Below are positions 27,791 through 36,175 of a stretch of DNA of 64,000 nt, piece by piece (within the stretch, counting starts at the first letter, position 1; every line of letters begins with the position of its first letter). The notes under the pieces were generated by a model. The model searched no databases and was not told the origin of the DNA. It saw only the letters and a list, made by a program, of their open reading frames with translations. The stretch spans positions 186,001 to 250,000 of the forward strand of contig NZ_JRLF01000010.1 of NCBI RefSeq assembly GCF_001404985.1, in the 5' to 3' direction. Source of the DNA: Flavobacterium aquidurense (GTDB lineage Bacteria > Bacteroidota > Bacteroidia > Flavobacteriales > Flavobacteriaceae). The translations under genes and the position numbers were made by a program.

Positions 27791-28801
27791 TTAAACCGAT
27801 TCCCTAACAATCAATTTGCCTTTTTTAAGACTTTTTTCTACTTGAAATTTTCCCATATCTGTCATCTGACTCATCAATAATTGTATCGATTTAACAGCAA
27901 TATCTTCAATAGGCTGTGCTACAACCGTAATTGCCGGTGTATGCAGTTTAAAACTGTCATGATCATCAAAACTAATAACTGCAATATCTTCAGGAATCCT
28001 GATTTTCATTTGTTTAAAAGCCTGAAGACCTGCCAGCCCCATATAATTTGTTAAGAATAAAACAGCATCAATATTTGGATTTTTTTCTAAAAAACCGGCT
28101 ATTTTTGCAATTCTGGTTTCTTCATTACTATAGTAATCCATATGAAGCACGAGCGATTCATTATAAATACCGGCTTCTTTTAAGGCATCACGACAACCAT
28201 CTTCTCTTAACTTCATCTGAATCATCTCTGACTCATTATTAACAACTGCGATGTTTTTACACCCTTTGTCAATTATAAATTTTGTAGCTGTATTAGACGC
28301 TTCATAATTATCCATTACGACATGACTTACTCTTTGTCCCGGAAAATACCTGTCGATTAAGACCACGGGTTTTTTCAGTTTTAAAAGAAGATCAATACTG
28401 TCTTCTAAATTTTCAGTTGGCGTAATAATAAAACCGTCTACATTTGCCTGCAAAAGACTATGTATCAACTCTTGAGAACGTCCGTCATCTCCACCTGTAC
28501 TACAGTAAAAAACCCTATAATCAATACTCTTGGCCTCATCTTCAATAACTCTGGCAAGATCTGCAAAGAACTGATTCGAAATATCTTCGACAATTAACCC
28601 AATAGATCTTGTCTTTCCGGTTCTAAGACTTGTAGCAATCATACTAGGTCTATAATTAAGTTTTTCAGCAACTTGCTGTACTTTTTTAATTACTGCCGGG
28701 CTGATTCCCATTTTCTCGCCTTTATCGTTAATGACAAAAGATACAGTAGATATAGACACTTGAGCCTCTGTGGCAATGTCTTTAATAGTAATCTTTTTCA
28801 T
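27791..28801 (-). CDS. LacI-family transcriptional regulator of the mannan/N-glycan locus
   Basis: The 336-aa protein starts with a LacI helix-turn-helix (TIKDIATEAQVSISTVSFVI, residues 4-23) and hinge (LNYRPSMIATSLRTGKT). A periplasmic-binding-protein-like sensor domain then runs from SIGLIVEDISNQFF to the end. It lies immediately upstream of susC, in the same direction, with 290 bp between. Matching palindromes stand before susC, before lacI itself and before the GH97 gene, which points to self-regulation and control of the locus. The effector is unknown; a phosphorylated or free sugar from the pathway is a reasonable guess. Confidence 0.93.
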   Translation of the reverse strand: MKKITIKDIATEAQVSISTVSFVINDKGEKMGISPAVIKKVQQVAEKLNYRPSMIATSLRTGKTRSIGLIVEDISNQFFADLARVIEDEAKSIDYRVFYCSTGGDDGRSQELIHSLLQANVDGFIITPTENLEDSIDLLLKLKKPVVLIDRYFPGQRVSHVVMDNYEASNTATKFIIDKGCKNIAVVNNESEMIQMKLREDGCRDALKEAGIYNESLVLHMDYYSNEETRIAKIAGFLEKNPNIDAVLFLTNYMGLAGLQAFKQMKIRIPEDIAVISFDDHDSFKLHTPAITVVAQPIEDIAVKSIQLLMSQMTDMGKFQVEKSLKKGKLIVRESV

Positions 28802-28843
28802 CCGGGGAGTTAATTTTTTATTAAGCTGTTATTAATTATATCA

Positions 28844-28851
28844 CAAATATA
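28844..28851 (-). promoter_or_regulatory. -7 box of the lacI promoter
   Basis: On the minus strand TATATTTG matches TAnnTTTG exactly. The operator at 28855-28890 covers the position of the -33 element, which fits self-repression. Confidence 0.5.
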
Positions 28852-28854
28852 AAT

Positions 28855-28890
28855 AAAAATAATTACTAAAACGATTTTGTAATTATTTTT
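28855..28890. promoter_or_regulatory. LacI-type operator upstream of lacI
   Basis: Arms AAAAATAATTACTAAAAC and GATTTTGTAATTATTTTT make a 36-bp inverted repeat with two mismatched pairs around a central CG. It shares the CTAAAACGATTT core with the susC operator. Confidence 0.75.
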
Positions 28891-29027
28891 TTAAACATAT
28901 CATTTTTTTAAAGCTAATTCTAAATACAATCATCAGCAATTATAGGTAATTTCGATATTAATCGTTTTTTATAATTCTATTCTCTTTTTCCTTTTTAGTC
29001 TGAATAATCTTTTATTGGATAAAAAAA

Positions 29028-29060
29028 AGTCGGAGAATTTATAAAACAAACGCTCCGACT
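29028..29060 (-). terminator. Terminator after the ManA-type isomerase gene
   Basis: Stem AGTCGGAG (29028-29035) / CTCCGACT (29053-29060) with a 17-nt loop. On the minus strand it is followed by eight T residues. Confidence 0.85.
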
Positions 29061-29080
29061 CTTTTCTTTAGTAGAAAAAT

Positions 29081-30049
29081 TTACGAGATATATACTTCTA
29101 AAATTGATGCTGAACCTTCTAAAACATAGCTGCGAATATCAGCAGGAATCAAAACAGTATCTCCTTTTTTATATTGATAGGTTACATTTCCATATCTAAG
29201 CTCAAAAGAACCTTCGATACACATATACACCGTAAAAGTTTCTCCATTTTTACTTCCTTCAATCTTTCCGTCAAGCGGAACAAAATTGGTTGTAAAATAA
29301 GGACAATCTACAATTACATTTGATTGATTTATCTCTTTTTCGTATTTTTTATGTGTATCTACTTTATTGTAATTGATAGCATCAAGTGCTAAATCAACAT
29401 GCAATTCTCTTTTATTTCCCTGAGCATCTACTCTGTCAAAATCATACAAACGATACGTAATATCAGATGTTTGCTGAATCTCTGCAACAACCAATCCTGC
29501 ACCAATCGCATGAACGGTTCCTGTTTCTAAAAAGAAAACATCGCCGGCTTTTGCTTTTACATCATCAAGAATAGAAACCAGGCTTTTATTGTTTAGATTT
29601 TCAAGATATTCTTCTTTGCTTGAATCTTCTTTAAACCCTACAATAATCCTTGCATCCTGATCAGCCTGCATTACATACCACATTTCTGTCTTACCAAAAG
29701 AATTATGACGTTCTTTTGCCAATTTATCATTAGGATGAACTTGTATCGACAAATCTTCACGTGCGTCTAAGTATTTAAACAATAAAGGAAACTGATTTCC
29801 AAATCGCTCATAAACTTTGGTTCCTAAAATTTCATTTGGTGACTCATTAATTAATTCTGTTAATGATTTTCCTTTCAATTCTCCGTTGGCAACTACGCTC
29901 ACATCACCTTCTACAGTAGATAATTCCCAACTTTCGCCGGTAATTTTAGATGTGATTGGTTTATTAAGAACTGTTTGTAATTTTTCGCCACCCCAAATTC
30001 TGTCTTTCAGAATTGGTTCAAATTGTAAAGGATAAATTTTTATGCTCAT
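29081..30049 (-). CDS. manA: Class I mannose-6-phosphate isomerase
   Basis: The 322-aa enzyme interconverts mannose-6-phosphate and fructose-6-phosphate in the cytoplasm, linking mannose catabolism to glycolysis. The zinc-site motifs are present: QVHPND (residues 103-108), TEMWYV (121-126) and the TVHAIGAG segment with the third ligand. At 322 residues it is the short class I form, like the Bacillus enzymes. It lies between lacI and the GH97 gene, which supports a dedicated catabolic role for mannose released by the GH92/GH125/GH2 set. A start ATG at 30049 leads directly into the conserved N-terminus. Confidence 0.93.
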   Translation of the reverse strand: MSIKIYPLQFEPILKDRIWGGEKLQTVLNKPITSKITGESWELSTVEGDVSVVANGELKGKSLTELINESPNEILGTKVYERFGNQFPLLFKYLDAREDLSIQVHPNDKLAKERHNSFGKTEMWYVMQADQDARIIVGFKEDSSKEEYLENLNNKSLVSILDDVKAKAGDVFFLETGTVHAIGAGLVVAEIQQTSDITYRLYDFDRVDAQGNKRELHVDLALDAINYNKVDTHKKYEKEINQSNVIVDCPYFTTNFVPLDGKIEGSKNGETFTVYMCIEGSFELRYGNVTYQYKKGDTVLIPADIRSYVLEGSASILEVYIS

Positions 30050-30476
30050 TTTTATGTTTTTAAATTAATATCGATTTTGCATTTTGCCACTAATTACACG
30101 AATTTTCACGAATTATTTTGACTCATTTAAATAATAAACGTGTTTAATCTGTTACTAATTTTTCTCTCGCAGATTTTTTATCAAACAGCAATAAAAAAAA
30201 TCCGTTTTAATCTTTTTAATCTGTGGCTAAACTTTTTCTCTCGCAGATTTGGCAGATTAAGCAGATTTAAAAAACAATAGAAAAAATACGTTTTTATCCG
30301 TGTTTTTCGCTTTAGCGTATCTATGTAATCCGCGTGCCATTTCTCAAACTTTTCTCTCGCAGATTTAGCAGATCAAGCAGTTTTTTTTTTAGCCAATACT
30401 AGAAGAGAAAATCCGTTTTCATCCGTGTTTTCGCTTTAGCGAATCTGCGTCATCCGCGTGCCATTTCTCAAAGAAT
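30050..30476. repeat. 427-bp intergenic gap packed with dispersed repeat words
   Basis: The phrase CTCTCGCAGATTT recurs three times (about 30163, 30239 and 30353). Between copies are AATCTTTTTAATCTGTGGC and the paired phrases 'atccgtgtttt(t)cgctttagcg.atct.cgt.atccgcgtgccatttctcaaa', present twice (about 30297 and 30420). There is no coding frame. It appears to be built from short duplications of a few words that also occur elsewhere in the window. Confidence 0.65.
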
Positions 30477-32579
30477 TTATTTTATAGAAATAGCAACACC
30501 GCCGCTTGAAGCTAATTTTTGTTTTATTTTGGTTTTACTGTTTACACTCACTTTTCGAATATTGTAGGATTGCGGATTGGTTTTGTAATCTGCCGTTTTT
30601 CCGTCTTCATAAATTGTTGCTGTATATGATTTCCCTGCAGGAAGAAAGCTAAAATCAATTGTAGCAATACGTGCATTTTCGTCAGTGATTCCGCCTACAA
30701 ACCACTCTTGTTTTCCTTTTGTTTTTCTGGCGATTGTAATATAATCACCTGGCTCTGCTTCAAGAATATAAGTTTCATCCCAATCGAGTGCAACATCTTT
30801 TATGAACTGAAAAGCATCATTAAAACGGATATAATTCTCTGGTAGATCAGCTGCCATTTGCAACGGACTGTACATCGTAACATACAATGCCAATTGTTTG
30901 ACAAGGGTTGTGCTCAACTTATTCTTTTTAGATCCATAAACGGATAAATCTCCCTGAAAAATCCCTGGTGTATAATCCATCGGACCTCCCATTAATCGTG
31001 TAAAAGGCAAAATTGTAGTGTGATCCGGATGAATTCCTTCCATAGATTCAAACTCAGTTCCGCGCGCTGATTCCTGCGCAAACCAGTTAGGATATGTTCT
31101 GTGCAAACCCGTAGGTCGAACGGCTTCATGAGAATCTACCATAATTTTATGTTTAGCAGCTTCTTTTGCCACATAGGTATAATGGTTCACCATTTGCTGT
31201 CCGTCATGATGTTCTCCTCTGGGGATAATTGGCCCAACATATCCGGTTTTTACAGCATTATAATTATTATCGACCATGAAATTTAAGGCATCATTTAATT
31301 GTCGCTCATATTCAGCAGTCGATGATGTTGTTTCGTGATGCATGATAATTTTCACGTTCTTTTTACTGGCATAATCACTAAGATCTTTTACATCAAAATC
31401 CGGATATGCTTTTGTAAAACTGTAAATATGTTCTTTTTTGAAAGCCGTATTGTCTTCCCAACCTTCATTCCACCCTTCTACCAAAACAGCATTGAAACCA
31501 TTTGATGCTGCAAAATCAATATATTCCTTTACATGTTTGGTATTGGCTCCGTGCGTATTATTTGGTTTTAATTTAGAGAAATCTGTTGCGCCAATAACCA
31601 CATCCTGATTGTCTGAATATGCCCATGTAGAACCACCTCCGGTAAAATATTCCCACCAAACACCTATGTATTTTGATGGTTTAATCCAGGAAGTATCATC
31701 AAAAGTGCATGGCTCGTTTAAGTTTAAAATCATTTTTGAAGCCAGAATATTTCTCGCATCATCGCTTACTACAACAGTTCGCCAAGGTGTAAAACTACCC
31801 GTTTGAATATATCCTTTATTACCAACCGCATCAGGAACCAGATGAGAACTCAGCGAAAAATTTTTATCATTGACATTAAGACACATTGCAGGATAATTTT
31901 TCAGGGCTGCTTCATGAATATTAATATAAAGATTATCGGTTGTTTTAATCATCAAAGGCGTTTGCGTAGCCAGATTTTTAATCGTTGATTGCGCTGCAAG
32001 CGGCACATGTGTAGCATTGTAAACCAAAGCCTGCATCTGGGATATTTTTGATGTTGTATAACTATATTCGTTTGTATCGTAATCTCCCGGAATCCAGAAA
32101 AGCTTATGATCTCCGGTTAAGTTAAACTCCGTTGTTTCATCTTGAATGATAAAGTGACGCAAATTATCCTGTATCGGGAATTCATATCTAAAACCTAAAC
32201 CATCATTAAACAATCGGAAATAAATAGATAGTCTTCGTTTGCTTTTTTCCTGTACAAGATCAGCCCTTAGTTCATTGTATTGATTTTGTATTTCTTTTTG
32301 TTCTCCTAAAACCGGTTTCCATGCATTATTTTCTGACTTAAACTTTGTTGCTGCTATCTGAAAATCTTTATTCAGCACAATATCCGACTTTAAAATAAAA
32401 CCCAATTTACTTTCTTTAAGCACTTCTTTGTTCTTGAAATTCAAAGAATATGTTGGTGCACCTTCTTTGTTCAACGCAAATTTCAAAGTCAAGTTTCCAT
32501 CAGGAGATTTAAGTTCCTGAGCATTTATAAATGCAGTAGAAATAATAATAAAGAAGAACGTTAAGAGTATATTTTTCAT
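30477..32579 (-). CDS. GH97 inverting alpha-glucosidase
   Basis: The 700-aa protein (from ATG 32579) has a signal peptide (ending TAFINAQ), the N-terminal beta-sandwich, the TIM barrel and a C-terminal domain. Three glutamates typical of the inverting SusB branch are visible: Glu416 in HHETT, Glu485 in SHEAVRPTG and Glu509 in RGTEFES. Their spacing (69 and 24) equals that of Glu439/508/532 in B. thetaiotaomicron SusB, so alpha-glucosidase rather than the retaining alpha-galactosidase is expected. Its promoter region carries a perfect copy of the locus palindrome, placing it in the LacI regulon. In an N-glycan locus it could remove terminal glucose from glucosylated glycans, or act on separate alpha-glucans. 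I preferred ATG 32579 over 32597 because the signal peptide begins there. Confidence 0.9.
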   Translation of the reverse strand: MKNILLTFFFIIISTAFINAQELKSPDGNLTLKFALNKEGAPTYSLNFKNKEVLKESKLGFILKSDIVLNKDFQIAATKFKSENNAWKPVLGEQKEIQNQYNELRADLVQEKSKRRLSIYFRLFNDGLGFRYEFPIQDNLRHFIIQDETTEFNLTGDHKLFWIPGDYDTNEYSYTTSKISQMQALVYNATHVPLAAQSTIKNLATQTPLMIKTTDNLYINIHEAALKNYPAMCLNVNDKNFSLSSHLVPDAVGNKGYIQTGSFTPWRTVVVSDDARNILASKMILNLNEPCTFDDTSWIKPSKYIGVWWEYFTGGGSTWAYSDNQDVVIGATDFSKLKPNNTHGANTKHVKEYIDFAASNGFNAVLVEGWNEGWEDNTAFKKEHIYSFTKAYPDFDVKDLSDYASKKNVKIIMHHETTSSTAEYERQLNDALNFMVDNNYNAVKTGYVGPIIPRGEHHDGQQMVNHYTYVAKEAAKHKIMVDSHEAVRPTGLHRTYPNWFAQESARGTEFESMEGIHPDHTTILPFTRLMGGPMDYTPGIFQGDLSVYGSKKNKLSTTLVKQLALYVTMYSPLQMAADLPENYIRFNDAFQFIKDVALDWDETYILEAEPGDYITIARKTKGKQEWFVGGITDENARIATIDFSFLPAGKSYTATIYEDGKTADYKTNPQSYNIRKVSVNSKTKIKQKLASSGGVAISIK

Positions 32580-32600
32580 AATTAAAGAAAATTTCAAGAA

Positions 32601-32625
32601 TTGCTAAATCGATTTAGCAAACATA
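32601..32625 (-). promoter_or_regulatory. LacI-type operator overlapping the -7 box of the GH97 gene
   Basis: TTGCTAAATC/GATTTAGCAA (32601-32620) is a perfect 20-bp palindrome. On the minus strand TATGTTTG (32618-32625) matches TAnnTTTG and overlaps it, so a bound repressor would block transcription start. Confidence 0.78.
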
Positions 32626-32768
32626 ATAAAATTTATGAAATGGAATTACCCAAAGGAGAAAAAATCGGGAATTATGGGTTTTTCTCCTTTAAATAGTCAA
32701 AAAAATTAGACAAATAATATCTTCCACTTTAAATAAAAAACTTCAGATAAACAGATTTATTCAATACA

Positions 32769-33131
32769 TTATTCCTTTATATTTTGAGAATCGGCAATTA
32801 GAATTTCATTAAGTTCACTTAACAATTCAAACTCATCCAAAGGAAACATTTCAAGTGCAGTTTCTAACATAAGCGCCACGTTTATAGCATTTTTATTTGT
32901 ATCAGAAATTATATGCGCTTCGTGGTCTATAGCCAAAATGCATAATCTTAATAAGTCAGTAATGGCACAACCCAACTCAAAATAATTTAAAAACTTAATT
33001 TTAGCCGTATATATTCCTGTTTTATCAGTTGATGAATTAATGTTGTTGAAATAACGGGCGTTTAATATTCTTAGATCTTCTAAAGTTTTAATGTCATTTG
33101 CTTCCATACTATCTGATTGTTTTATTTGCAT
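32769..33131 (-). CDS. Conserved-looking 120-aa protein of unknown function
   Basis: I do not recognise this protein. It has no signal peptide or membrane segment and is acidic and mostly helical by composition. Its centre (ELGCAITDLLRLCILAIDHE) is hydrophobic and could form a helical bundle. ATG codons at residues 1 and 9 are both possible; the second (MEANDIKTLEDL) removes a basic stretch. It stands alone between the GH97 gene and a repeat-rich gap. Codon use looks like its neighbours, so it is probably a real gene. Confidence 0.6.
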   Translation of the reverse strand: MQIKQSDSMEANDIKTLEDLRILNARYFNNINSSTDKTGIYTAKIKFLNYFELGCAITDLLRLCILAIDHEAHIISDTNKNAINVALMLETALEMFPLDEFELLSELNEILIADSQNIKE

Positions 33132-33245
33132 AGTTCAGCAAATTTTACAAGAAAAATAGGAACGTATATGACTGGATTTATATGTCTACGTATTTTTGAT
33201 TGCTTGTTTACAAAACATAACCATCTGATAAAAAGCAACTTAAAA

Positions 33246-33450
33246 GCTCTGAAAGAGCCTTAGCAATAGCATGGTGCGAAGCACTATGAAGGAAAAATGA
33301 TTGATATTTTAACCCTGTAAGGGTGAAAGCTTAATCATAAAAGAAACACTCAATATATACTACATAGTATTTTACCTATTTGCTTTCCCCCTTTCAGGGC
33401 AATATAACTTTTAATTTAATTCATAGTGCGGTGCACTATGCTATTGCTTT
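33246..33450. repeat. Composite BIME-like palindromic element
   Basis: GCTCTGAAAGAGC (33246-33258) is followed by outer arms AGCAATAGCATGGTGC...GCACTATG (33262-33288) and CATAGTGC..GCACTATGCTATTGCT (33422-33449). These enclose a second pair of palindromes, ACCCTGTAAGGGT (33312-33324) and the CCCTTTCAGGG near 33390. The nested inverted layout in a 554-bp gene-free gap resembles bacterial interspersed mosaic elements. Confidence 0.7.
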
Positions 33451-33621
33451 TTAAGCTTTCAGCCTACTGCAAAGGCTTTAAAAATTTACGTTTAAAATTA
33501 AGATATTCTTGCTTATATCTTATTGATGAAAATTTGTTTTTTTGATCTGATAAAGTAAAAAAACATACTATGCATCAGCCAAAACTTAATTTTAACCTTC
33601 AATCCTAAAAAATACAAATCA

Positions 33622-33659
33622 AAAAAAAAGACCTTTCAATTAAGAAAAGTCTTTTTTTT
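33622..33659. terminator. Strong terminator after the 101-aa gene
   Basis: AAAAAAAAGACcTTTC pairs with GAAAaGTCTTTTTTTT around a short AATTAA loop. A- and T-runs on both sides allow termination on either strand; the minus-strand gene ending at 33686 is the natural user. Confidence 0.8.
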
Positions 33660-33685
33660 AAATATTTAAACAGAGTAAATTTGGC

Positions 33686-33991
33686 TTATGCCATAAATAA
33701 AGCTCCTTTATTATAATTGTATAAAACTAAATCATAAGGAACTAAAGTTGGCGCAACTTTCTCTGAAGAAGCATTGAATTTTATTCCGTTATGTTTTCTA
33801 AAAAGATAGATTTCTTTTAAACAATTTGATAAACTCTGATGAATTGATGTTGTAAAAATTGGCAATTGTTTGTCGCCAATCAATAAATCAATTTGGTAAT
33901 TAGAGCTGCTTTTAGACAAATTGTTTCCTATAATTCTTATTGTAAATGTTGTAGATTTTCCGTGCTGTTCACCTTGATATTGTACTACCAT
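33686..33991 (-). CDS. 101-aa protein of unknown function
   Basis: Not recognised. The sequence is basic to neutral without signal peptide or membrane segment, with alternating hydrophobic residues suggesting a small beta-rich fold (TFTIRIIGN, YQIDLLIGD, DLVLYNYN). It has its own terminator just downstream and is monocistronic. The ATG at 33991 is the only in-frame candidate near the 5' end. Confidence 0.6.
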   Translation of the reverse strand: MVVQYQGEQHGKSTTFTIRIIGNNLSKSSSNYQIDLLIGDKQLPIFTTSIHQSLSNCLKEIYLFRKHNGIKFNASSEKVAPTLVPYDLVLYNYNKGALFMA

Positions 33992-34200
33992 AATTTTGTT
34001 ATTAAAAAGGTTAGATTATTTTTCATTCAATTTGGATATTATGCAAATTGAAGAATTAAAGTTATGAAAAAAAAGTAAATCGTTAAAAAATACAGCTTAA
34101 ATTATTATAATCTTTTTTTCTTTCAATATTAAATTTCAGGTATAAAAAAACTATACTGAATTACGGCTTTAAAATAAATCAAGTTTTTACATTTTTTTCT

Positions 34201-34208
34201 TAAATTTG
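34201..34208 (+). promoter_or_regulatory. -7 box upstream of the DUF1761 gene
   Basis: TAAATTTG fits TAnnTTTG exactly, 26 bp before the ATG. No good TTG is seen at the -33 distance. Confidence 0.4.
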
Positions 34209-34234
34209 ATTCACTAATCTAAAAACCTAATCAC

Positions 34235-34723
34235 ATGGAAATGAATTTTTTACCATTTTTTGCTTCAGCATTAATTACTCTTGTTACCGGTTTTATCTGG
34301 TACAACCCTAAAGTTTTTGGAACCATCTGGATGAGAGAATCCGGATTAACCCAAGAGGCGCTACGAAACGGAAATATGATTAAAATTTTCGGGTTAACGT
34401 ATATCTTTTCCTTAATGATGACAATGGTCATTTCGGCATTAACAATTCATCAGTCCGGTGCAGTCGGGATGGTAGGCGGACCACCTCTCATTGCAAGTGC
34501 AAAACCATCTTTTGCAGCTTTTATGGCAGATTACGGAACAGCTTATCGCACTTTTAAACACGGAGCTCTTCATGGTTTTATATCAGGCTTGTTTTTCGCC
34601 TTTCCAATGTTAGCCATTAATGGTTTGTTTGAAAGAAGATCATGGAAATATATTTTTATAAATGCCGGATATTGGATTTTAACCCTAACTCTAATGGGCG
34701 GAATTATATGTGCATACGCATAA
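34235..34723 (+). CDS. DUF1761 membrane protein
   Basis: The 162-aa product matches DUF1761 in its opening FLPFFASALITLVTGFIWYNPKVFG and the later W-M-R-E-S-G segment. Four hydrophobic helices are visible: about residues 5-24, 50-70, 108-128 and 138-160. It is an inner-membrane protein of unknown function. It stands alone between its own promoter-like box and a terminator. Confidence 0.85.
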   Translation: MEMNFLPFFASALITLVTGFIWYNPKVFGTIWMRESGLTQEALRNGNMIKIFGLTYIFSLMMTMVISALTIHQSGAVGMVGGPPLIASAKPSFAAFMADYGTAYRTFKHGALHGFISGLFFAFPMLAINGLFERRSWKYIFINAGYWILTLTLMGGIICAYA

Positions 34724-34737
34724 TAATAAACAATCAG

Positions 34738-34770
34738 AAACCCGTTTGACTCTTAAACACAGGCGGGTTT
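34738..34770 (+). terminator. Terminator after the DUF1761 gene
   Basis: AAACCCG (34738-34744) pairs with CGGGTTT (34764-34770), followed by TTCTT. It lies 15 bp after the stop codon. Confidence 0.75.
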
Positions 34771-34815
34771 TTCTTAATAATAACTTAAAGGAAGTAAGTT
34801 ATTATAAATAATACC

Positions 34816-34823
34816 TAATTTTG
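34816..34823 (+). promoter_or_regulatory. -7 box upstream of the GNAT-like gene
   Basis: TAATTTTG fits TAnnTTTG; the putative TTG start codon is 20 bp downstream, which supports that start. Confidence 0.35.
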
Positions 34824-34842
34824 AAAAAATTAGCTCACACTT

Positions 34843-35988
34843 TTGAATACAACATATTCTTTTCAAATTTACAACAGCACGTCATTACTGCCTTTAGAAT
34901 GGAATTCGCTGGCTGTAGATAATATTTTTTTGACCAGAGAATATCTCGAAGTACTTGAAAACTCTTGTCCGGTAAATATGATTTGCCATTTTATTGGGAT
35001 TTTCAACGAAGATAAACTTGTCGGGATTGTCTTAACTCAATTTTTATTTGCAGAAAAACTGGAATCGTTTGGAGAACGCGATCAGTGTTTAAAAACTTCT
35101 GTACGTAATTTTGCTTTCAAAAATTTTGCCTCACATGTACTTTTCGTTGGCAACAATATGCTTACGGGACAAAATGCATTTGCTTTTGACGCAGGTATCA
35201 AGCAGGCAAAGGCATTTAAAACACTTCATAAAGCAATTAATCAGCTTAAGAAAGACTTGAAAGCAACCGGAAAAAAAGTCCATATTACAAGCATAAAAGA
35301 TTTTACTGCGACAGAAATAGAACCATTACAAGCTGAATTTAAAAACAATTATACGTTTTCGACTCAACCCAATATGATTTTTGAAATCAATAAAAATTGG
35401 AAATCAGAACAGGATTACATTGATGCTTTATCAAAAAAATATAGGGATCAGTATAAACGTGCCAGAAAAAAAGCAGACGGAATCAAGAAACAAAAAATGT
35501 CATTGGCTGATATTAAAAAGTATGAAGATGTTATTTATGAATTATACTTTCATGTAGCTAAAAATGCACCTTTCAATACTTTTTTCTTAGCTCGAAATCA
35601 CTTTAGCTTTTTTAAAGAAATAATGAAAGATGATTTCTTATTTTATGGTTATTTTTTAGACGAAAAACTGATAGGTTTCAATACGCTGATTAAAAACGGA
35701 ACCATAATGGACACCTACTTTTTAGGTTATGATGAAACGATTCAGCGTGAAAAAATGTTATATCTAAACATGTTATACGACATGATTGCATACTCAATAA
35801 ATCAGGGTTTCTCCGACATTGTTTTTGCCCGTACTGCACTTGAAATAAAAAGTTCTGTTGGTGCAAAACCCCTGAAAATGTATGGATTAATTACGCACAG
35901 CAATGCTTTGATCAACCATAACATTGCCAAATTATTTAATTATCTTGAGCCTAAAACGGAGTGGCAGGAAAGAAATCCTTTTAAATAA
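34843..35988 (+). CDS. GNAT/FemAB-like acyltransferase
   Basis: The 381-aa protein resembles the peptidoglycan-bridge/FemAB-like branch of GNAT acetyltransferases (Acetyltransf_6 type). A first half carries an N-terminal sandwich (LTREYLEVLENS, FNEDKLVGIVLTQFLF). The second half has a Lys-rich motif (YRDQYKRARKKADG) and the classic beta-strand FFLARNHFSFFKEIM ... DEKLIGFNTLIKNG. No signal peptide or membrane segment is present. The only upstream in-frame stop is at 34831-34833, and the first plausible codon is TTG at 34843, an unusual start here; the next in-frame ATG would delete about 45 residues. Substrate unknown. Confidence 0.75.
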   Translation: MNTTYSFQIYNSTSLLPLEWNSLAVDNIFLTREYLEVLENSCPVNMICHFIGIFNEDKLVGIVLTQFLFAEKLESFGERDQCLKTSVRNFAFKNFASHVLFVGNNMLTGQNAFAFDAGIKQAKAFKTLHKAINQLKKDLKATGKKVHITSIKDFTATEIEPLQAEFKNNYTFSTQPNMIFEINKNWKSEQDYIDALSKKYRDQYKRARKKADGIKKQKMSLADIKKYEDVIYELYFHVAKNAPFNTFFLARNHFSFFKEIMKDDFLFYGYFLDEKLIGFNTLIKNGTIMDTYFLGYDETIQREKMLYLNMLYDMIAYSINQGFSDIVFARTALEIKSSVGAKPLKMYGLITHSNALINHNIAKLFNYLEPKTEWQERNPFK

Positions 35989-36012
35989 ATAGCTTTTTAC
36001 AAATAGAGAAAC

Positions 36013-36150
36013 TCAATATCGCTCCTACGGAGCTATTATATATTGCTGTCTAATTTTCTATAAATATTAAGCCCTTCCAGGGCTAATTCTCAAAGTAGCT
36101 CCGTAGGAGTGCAATATTTATAGAAATATAAAGCCCCATAGGGGCGAAAT
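36013..36150. repeat. REP/BIME-like palindrome cluster
   Basis: Four palindromic words lie in a row: GCTCCTACGGAGC (36021-36033), GCCCTTCCAGGGC (36071-36083), the inverted copy AGCTCCGTAGGAGT (36098-36110) and GCCCCATAGGGGC (36133-36145). The outer CAATAT / AATATTG-type flanks are in opposite orientation. The cluster separates two convergent genes. Confidence 0.7.
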
Positions 36151-36175
36151 ATTAAATAATTAATAGAAAAGCGAA

